Source: Beijerinckiaceae bacterium (GTDB lineage: Bacteria; Pseudomonadota; Alphaproteobacteria; Rhizobiales; Beijerinckiaceae). From it: a DNA stretch of 43,671 nucleotides. How positions within the stretch are numbered: the stretch's first letter is position 1; each line of letters begins with the position of its first letter. A program made the translations under genes and the position numbers. Where the stretch lies: contig JAUXWZ010000111.1 of NCBI GenBank assembly GCA_030684835.1, positions 1 to 43,671 on the forward strand, in the 5' to 3' direction. Below the pieces are notes generated by a model that ran no database searches, was not told the DNA's origin, and worked only from the letters and a program-made list of their open reading frames with translations. Below, one piece after another: positions 42,161-43,671 of this stretch.

Positions 42161-43671
42161 TTGAACGCTATCGATCTCGAGGTCATCTACCAGTCCACGC
42201 TTCAGATTGCCCGCGAGCTGACCCTGAACATGCTTCGCACGGGCTATTCCACGATCATAAAGGAAAGCCAGGACTTCACGTTCGCGATTTTCGACCGGCG
42301 TGGACGCATGGTTGCGCAAGGCGTGCCCCAGCCGCTGCACATCGGCCCGCTCGCCGCGCAAGTGAATGAAATCCGGCGCGTCTTCGCGGGCAAGATTGAC
42401 AAGGGCGACGCCTTCATCGTCAATCATCCTTATCGCGCATGCCAGAACCACGCGACGGACGTCACGATCATCTCGCCTGTTTTCGTCGATGACAAACTGA
42501 TCGCATTCATCGGCAACATCGCGCACAAGCCCGATCTCGGAGGCAAGGTTCCGGGCACGAACTCGGGCGACGCGACGGATCTGTTTCAGGAAGGTCTGCT
42601 GATCCCGCCCTTGAAGATCGTCAAGGCGGGCGTTCTCAGTGATGACTTGCGTGAAATGATTTGCGCCAATACGCGCACGCCAGAAGTGACGTGGGGGGAC
42701 ATCGGCGCCCAGATCAACACCAACGCGCACGGACAAAGCAAGTTTGCCGATCTCTTCGCAAAGTATGGTTCAGAGAAAGTCCTCTCCTGCTGGGATAAGT
42801 GGATGGACATCTGCGAGGCGGAATTGCGCAAGCAAATTCTTGCCGTGCCCGATGGCTTCTATGGCCCCGTACACGACTGGATCGACGACGACGGCGTTGA
42901 ACTGGGCAAACCCTACCGCATCTCCGCAAGCCTTGAAGTGAAAGGCGACCGCCTGCGCTTCATCCTTGATAGCGATACGCAAGCGCGCGGTCCGGTGAAT
43001 TTGCGCTCGTGCGTCTCGCGCAATTTCATTCAGTGTCTCGTTAAAATGATCTTCATCCCGGACCTACCGGTCAACGATGGCCTCTCCAGACCTATCGACG
43101 TCGAATACCCGCCGGAAGGATCGCTCCTCAATCCGCGTTATCCAGCGCCGTGCAACATGTATGTGCGCCCCAGCCAGATGACGACATCTGTTGTGGTGCG
43201 CGTGCTGGCGCAGGCGCTGCCCGGTCGCGTGCCGGCGCCTGCAAGCGGCGCGGGCGGTTCCTTGTCGAGCGCAGGCCGCAACCCGCGCACGCAAAGCTGG
43301 TATTCGCAATACGAAATCTTCAATGGCGGCGGCGGCGCGCGTCCCCATGGCGACGGCGTCAGCGCGCAGGACGACCTCGTCGTAAACGTGATGAATGGGC
43401 CTGTGGAAGCGCTCGAAACGGAATTCCCGATGCGCGTGGAGGCTTACGAACTGGTCCCTGATTCTGGTGGACCGGGACGCTTTCGCGGCGGCCTCGGCAC
43501 ACGCCGCATTTGGCGCATACTTGCCGAAGAAGCGAGCGTGAACCTGCGCACCGATCGCTTTCACCATTCCTCGCTGGGGCTGTTTGGCGCCAAGCCCGCC
43601 AAGCCCTCTCGGGCCTTTGTAAATCCCGGCACGCCGCAAGAGCGTCCGCTTACGTCAAAGGTCGCCGGGCT
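42161..43671 (+). CDS. Hydantoinase B/oxoprolinase family protein (HyuB), partial
   Basis: The reading frame is open from TTG 42161 to the window edge, giving 503 residues of a family usually about 550-600 long. Typical segments are LNMLRTGYSTIIKESQDFTF, DRRGRMVAQGVPQPLHIGPL, ATDVTIISPVF and GGPGRFRGGLGTRRIW. HyuB works with HyuA as an ATP-dependent hydantoinase or oxoprolinase, or as a subunit of acetone or aromatic carboxylases of this superfamily. HyuA is not in the window before it and may follow it. TTG is the only in-frame start near the family N-terminus (NAIDLEVIYQSTLQIARELT). The neighbourhood suggests opening a cyclic amide or carboxylating an intermediate. Confidence 0.88.
   Translation, partial: MNAIDLEVIYQSTLQIARELTLNMLRTGYSTIIKESQDFTFAIFDRRGRMVAQGVPQPLHIGPLAAQVNEIRRVFAGKIDKGDAFIVNHPYRACQNHATDVTIISPVFVDDKLIAFIGNIAHKPDLGGKVPGTNSGDATDLFQEGLLIPPLKIVKAGVLSDDLREMICANTRTPEVTWGDIGAQINTNAHGQSKFADLFAKYGSEKVLSCWDKWMDICEAELRKQILAVPDGFYGPVHDWIDDDGVELGKPYRISASLEVKGDRLRFILDSDTQARGPVNLRSCVSRNFIQCLVKMIFIPDLPVNDGLSRPIDVEYPPEGSLLNPRYPAPCNMYVRPSQMTTSVVVRVLAQALPGRVPAPASGAGGSLSSAGRNPRTQSWYSQYEIFNGGGGARPHGDGVSAQDDLVVNVMNGPVEALETEFPMRVEAYELVPDSGGPGRFRGGLGTRRIWRILAEEASVNLRTDRFHHSSLGLFGAKPAKPSRAFVNPGTPQERPLTSKVAG

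Noticed and set aside
1-43671. CRISPR array, prophage or defence island
   Set aside because: No spaced direct repeats, phage structural genes or known defence enzymes were seen in the window.

Overview
The window looks like chromosome of an alphaproteobacterium, most likely Hyphomicrobiales (Rhizobiales). The evidence is a rhizobial-type flagellar gene string with an FtcR/Rem-type regulator, and a GC-rich catabolic region with CoxLMS/IorAB molybdenum hydroxylases, Bug-type binding proteins and a Sox cluster. The genus cannot be fixed from the sequence alone.

Positions 1-4700 are AT-rich (one sampled line, 1981-2040, is about 37% GC) and hold a flagellar operon tail on the + strand: flhA, fliR, a coiled-coil protein, flgJ, an flgN-like gene and a FliL-like gene, then ftcR. 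The locus looks damaged. An IS3-family element enters from the left edge and its end abuts flhA codons, leaving only the FlhA cytoplasmic domain in the window. fliR is broken by a one-base shift at a T run.

From about 4720 the sequence becomes GC-rich (one sampled line, 17161-17220, is about 62% GC). Positions 4783-8223 carry minus-strand housekeeping-like genes: a cupin, a proline-rich protein, a pirin, a secreted unknown, an RlpA-like protein and a small helix-turn-helix protein.

Positions 8425-31609 are a large catabolic region. It contains two PF01494-type flavin monooxygenases, a ThDP-dependent enzyme and a Bug-type binding protein. A leftward operon encodes an SDR, a molybdenum hydroxylase large subunit, an ACMSD-type amidohydrolase and a 4,5-dihydroxyphthalate decarboxylase-like protein. 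Facing it is a rightward set: a second molybdenum hydroxylase (large, 2Fe-2S and FAD subunits), then, behind its own promoter, a gentisate dioxygenase-like cupin, a monooxygenase, a class II aldolase-type protein, a second 4,5-dihydroxyphthalate decarboxylase-like protein and a kinase-like protein. A convergent operon carries a Rieske oxygenase and a sulfatase/phosphonate monoester hydrolase. The enzyme families fit hydroxylation, decarboxylation and ring cleavage of an aromatic or N-heteroaromatic carboxylate. The substrate is not determined by the sequence.

Positions 31884-39320 hold periplasmic redox genes: a cytochrome c and a DsbA-like protein on +, and on - an iorA-iorB-cytochrome c-soxF-soxX-soxY-soxZ-soxA run. 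There is no soxB or soxCD in the window. Positions 39504-43671 carry an Asp/Glu racemase-superfamily protein without the usual catalytic cysteines, a second Bug-type binding protein, a single-domain response regulator, and the start of a hydantoinase B-type gene cut by the window edge.
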